Part shown: positions 60,945 to 64,000 of the stretch, one piece after another
Position numbering within the stretch: the stretch's first letter is position 1
How the letters are laid out: the number at the start of each line of letters is the position of its first letter
Assembly (NCBI GenBank): GCA_950295325.1
Contig: OX485803.1
Coordinates: 71,007,554-71,071,553 of the forward strand
Direction of reading: 5' to 3'
Length of the DNA: 64,000 nucleotides
Source: Polytrichum commune
Lineage: Eukaryota > Streptophyta > Polytrichopsida > Polytrichales > Polytrichaceae
The notes under the pieces: model-generated
The model's database searches: none
Told to the model about the DNA's origin: nothing
The model's input: the letters and a program-made list of their open reading frames with translations, nothing else
Position numbers and translations under genes: made by a program

Positions 60945-61075
60945 TTTAAAAATGTACACACTAGAGAAAAAACAATACCTCTCTCCCTTATGTGTACTAT
61001 GTGTGCTAGTGCCTCAAATAGTACCCCTTCTTACAATCACATCAGTTTGTACATGGTATGAAGAGTCCACCCCCC
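60945..61075 (-). repeat. Dispersed repeat family C, inverted copy
   Basis: AATGTACACACTAGAGA, then CTCAAATAGTACCCCTTCTTA, then GGTATGAAGAGTCCACC are the inverse of the copies at 22013 and 22420. Confidence 0.55.
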
Positions 61076-61913
61076 CTCCCTTGCCTTAACTACTTCTTAG
61101 ACACAATTGAGAGGACTTGTGTGTTCAATTTAGATATCAACAAACGTGCATTTCCAATAACCATAATTATATAAGGGGAGGCCCTGTTTTTGCTAATGCT
61201 TCATCATAGATTTGATATTGCATCACAAGGTTGATGTGTAAATTTAATCAATAGAAGTTGAGGAAAATTAAAAAACGAACCAAACAACACCCACATACCT
61301 TAACATGGTCGCCATGAATCCTAAACCGCCACCACAAGTTAAGTTAGGGTAGACAACTCTCATACAACCCTCCAATTTTACACAATGAACTATACAAACC
61401 TACACAACATACACAATAGAGCTATCCTCAAAGTCCCTCGACATATACTCATGTGTTTGGTAGGGAGTGGTAACCCATTTTTGCATGGGGACATGCTCTA
61501 TTTGTCAAGTTCCAGACCATGCGTGGCAAAAATAAAACTAACATTTGAAGACATATCACCAAAATGGGTCAAAATTTTATCAAATTCTTTTCCCCCTCGA
61601 GTAGATGTACATGGTATCTGTTACATAGGAGAAATTAATTACCAAATTTGGTGACCTCTTCTTTGTATAAAACATACCATTTTCAACTAGAATGATGCAA
61701 ATTTCAACTAAAACAATCACTGCAAAAACGACAACGAATAAAGATCTCAAAATATTACACAACTTTTGTTATCATTGATTACATATCTCATGTAAAAAAA
61801 TAAAAATAATTTATGGCATGTAATTACGGGGTAGCAAATTTTGGTTGCACGTAGTGTCCGAATGTGCACAAAGTGAGGACTTTGGGCATTTTTTACATTT
61901 TGTAAAGTTGTAG
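61076..61913. other. Gene-free DNA
   Basis: An 89-codon plus ORF at 61385-61654 is not recognisable. No transposon ends or arrays seen. Confidence 0.4.
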
Positions 61914-62168
61914 GAGCATTCAAGTGTTGTCAAAACCCCTGATCTCAAATGAAAGGAACGGAAGGCACCTAACTTTGCCCAAAAAATGGCAATGCATATA
62001 AAAAGTGAATCTCATGGCAAACTTTCGACTCAGAGCACCGTTATGAGGTGCATCCAAAAGTTTGCCATGAATTTCACTCTTCATGTAACCGTCGTTTGGG
62101 CCAAGGTCAAACATTCCCCTTCACTTCACCAAAATTTGGGGGGGGGGTCCGACCCCACTTGAATGCTC
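61914..62168. repeat. Foldback (inverted-repeat) element with inner hairpin
   Basis: GAGCATTCAAGTG at 61914-61926 is exactly inverted at 62156-62168, with looser pairing between. At the centre, 62004-62025 (AGTGAATCTCATGGCAAACT...) pairs with 62057-62078 with two mismatches around a 31-base loop. A G10 tract is at 62138-62147. Probably a decayed foldback MITE; I saw no target duplication. Confidence 0.65.
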
Positions 62169-63286
62169 ATGAACCATTATAAAACGTCGAAAGTGGGGCG
62201 AAGCTCCTTACTAAAACAAGAGGTTTTGAGAGACTTTAACCCCTAAGTGCCCGAGCAACCATATATGGTTGATCAAAAATTTCGGCTCGTTTGTGTGTGG
62301 GCAGGTAAAATTCCTTTGACCGCGTAAATTTTTTTGGCGGGCAGTATGGAAGGGCAACTTTTGGATTGAGGCATTTTTGACCAAAAAGAGTAAATATTCG
62401 ATTTTAGAGAGGGTCGGAAAGGCATATGTGTCCGTGATGTAGGGAATGGGTGGAGAAAGTGCTTTACTACTTCCTCAATGTTTCAGCTAATTGGACTATT
62501 GTACTTGTTTTTGACATCCAAAGAGTTCTCATTATTCATTTCTTTTGAAAAGTGTCGTAGTGGAAAGAGTAAAAAAATTCCGTATTTTTGACCGTTGAAT
62601 ATTAGTATTCACAATTACCAATGTGAAGTAATTTGCAATATCAAATCGTCAAGTGTTAAAATAAAGAAAATGCATTTCAAGAATTGCAAGGAGGATTGCG
62701 AAATGATTGGGATAGCTCTATATGCATACATAGGGTCTTTGGAATCACATTTTTGTATTCTTTCACATGTTGGAGTTGTTCATGTCACCTCAAACTCCTA
62801 AAAACACTTATGAGCAAATCATACCAACATTGTGGGGAGGGGCGGCATACAAAAAAAAGAATGTATACATTTCTCCTGTTTGTATCTCACAACTCTTATG
62901 CAATCTCGGTCTCAAAATTGGTATGCATACTAATAAACAAGTTCTTTAAACATCTATACGGTTAGATTTTGGATAAAAGACAAATTCCTCCATTGGGGAT
63001 TGTATTAAAGCCATGCACATATTTCTTAGGAAAAGTGCATTCCGAAAGGCTTGGGCACTTAGGGGTTAAGGATACCTCTAATTTGTTCACAAAACATACA
63101 TTAGGTTTTGAGAGAGACTTTAGGAATGCATGTGACATATAAGGTACACAAAACAAGAGGTTTTGAGCGACTTTAAGGATACCTCTAAAATATATACTAC
63201 TAGGCAGGTACACCTACTAACTTGGCACTAGCTTAATAATAACAATTGTTTTATAGCACAAACTCAAGATTCAAGACAAAGATGGA
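62169..63286. other. Gene-free DNA
   Basis: Overlapping short ORFs at 62595-62965 are not recognisable. AACAAGAGGTTTTGAG is repeated at about 62215 and 63153, with GCCCGAGCAACC-like and AGGGGTTAA phrases nearby, so a small duplicated segment may exist. Confidence 0.4.
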
Positions 63287-63723
63287 TTCTTCTTCTTCTT
63301 CTTCTTCTTCGTTTGATCACAAAACCTAAACAAGAATATTTATTAGGGTGTGGTAAAATAAAAAGGGGTGGCTTAAACCCAAGGCTTCCTCTCGCCCTCC
63401 CATTTCCAACGTTGTTCCTCACTCGAGTTGCAGAGCTCCGAGGGTGGCCACGCCATCGCCATTGATCTCGTCCCACGCACCATCGTCACTCCAGCCCCCG
63501 CGTTTTCCCGACAATCCTTTCGTGGACGCCACTGCGGCGGGCCTGCTGCAACTTTCGGCACCGTTTTTGGTGGTCTGTGCTTGCTGCACAAGCGAACAAG
63601 AGGAGGAATAGGCAGGTGAAACCCTAGATCTCCTTGAAACCCTAAATTGGGGTTTCAGTATGCTCGTGGAGGGTAAGATAGAGCCGCTGTTGTAAATTTA
63701 TCGTCTTAGTCAAGGCGGCCATC
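63287..63723 (+). promoter_or_regulatory. Promoter and leader of the eIF5B-like gene, with telo-boxes
   Basis: A (TTC)n run at 63287-63310 and a GC-rise from 63385 precede the start codon. AAACCCTAG at 63619-63627 and AAACCCTAA at 63637-63645 are telo-boxes, common near starts of plant genes for the translation machinery. GGCAG|GTGAAA at about 63611-63620 could be a leader-intron donor. Confidence 0.5.
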
Positions 63724-64000
63724 ATGTCGGCAGCTCAGAAGAAGAATAGGAAGAAGCAGCAACAGGCTGTGGATGATGATGAGTACATGGTGGTGAATGA
63801 CAATGAGAATGCCGGATCAAAGATGAACGGCGTTAAGGGGAATGAGAATGTAGCTCTCGATGACGCTGAGGATGAGTTGAGCGCTTCCCTGGAGGGAATT
63901 AGTATTGGAGGGAACAAGAAGGAGAAGAAGAAGACTAAAGGTGTTGCTGCGGAGGTTGAGTCGAACGTAGGGAAGAAAGGTGGTAAGGGGAAGAAGGGTA
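63724..64000 (+). CDS. N-terminus of a lysine-rich protein, probably translation factor eIF5B
   Basis: ATG at 63724 opens a frame that stays open to the window edge (92 codons). It reads MSAAQKKNRKKQQQAVDDDE, then YMVVN, later SASLEGISIGGNKKEKKK and GKKGGKGKKG. Alternating acidic DDDEY and poly-Lys KKGKK blocks are what the long disordered N-terminus of plant eIF5B looks like; eIF5B is the cytosolic GTPase that joins the 60S subunit in initiation. The GTPase domain is outside the window, so the assignment rests on composition and on telo-boxes in the leader. A GCN20-type ABCF protein or another Lys-rich nucleolar protein is the main alternative. Confidence 0.55.
   Translation, partial: MSAAQKKNRKKQQQAVDDDEYMVVNDNENAGSKMNGVKGNENVALDDAEDELSASLEGISIGGNKKEKKKTKGVAAEVESNVGKKGGKGKKG

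Overview
The window looks like nuclear DNA of a land plant. The evidence is GT-AG introns, plant-type gene families (a DUF506 protein, an AIG2-like protein, an LYR-motif mitochondrial factor), telo-boxes before a translation-factor-like gene, and abundant plant-style small transposons. The DNA is AT-rich and gene-poor (five recognisable host-type genes in 64 kb, two cut by the window edges). Introns in the genes are short (about 160 to 830 bp). I lean weakly towards a seed-free plant, but the sequence alone does not settle it.

Layout. 1-921 (minus): part of a trihelix/SANT-like gene running off the left edge, with one in-frame stop near its start. About 1-24 kb: otherwise gene-free, made of old dispersed repeats, microsatellites, small inverted-repeat transposons and a 91-bp tandem array. 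24.1-32.4 kb: the main genic island, with a three-exon DUF506 gene (plus) and an AIG2-like gene (plus) that appears to have two competing last exons. 33.4-36 kb: a decayed LINE-type fragment and a 129-bp tandem array. 36.3-37.4 kb (minus): a two-exon MZM1/LYRM7-like gene with a degenerate 151-bp array upstream. 39-52 kb: repeats, several MITEs with 3-bp target duplications, a Mutator-like element with a 9-bp duplication, a near-perfect 46-bp-arm hairpin and a tRNA-derived SINE. 52.0-55.9 kb: a 3.8-kb insertion with TG...CA ends and a 5-bp target duplication, carrying a long minus-strand ORF of unknown function. 56.4-58.0 kb: a possible solo LTR. 58-63 kb: more MITEs and repeats. 63.7-64 kb (plus): the start of a lysine-rich protein, probably eIF5B, running off the right edge.

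The host genes do not form a pathway; they are independent housekeeping or regulatory genes. The most coherent story is in the mobile DNA. At least eight small elements share a GGGCC...TTYACAC terminus and 3-bp TTA/TAA-like duplications (PIF/Harbinger-like), and the 3.8-kb ORF-bearing element sits inside an older repeat whose unbroken relatives occur elsewhere in the window. That element is my best candidate for something undescribed.
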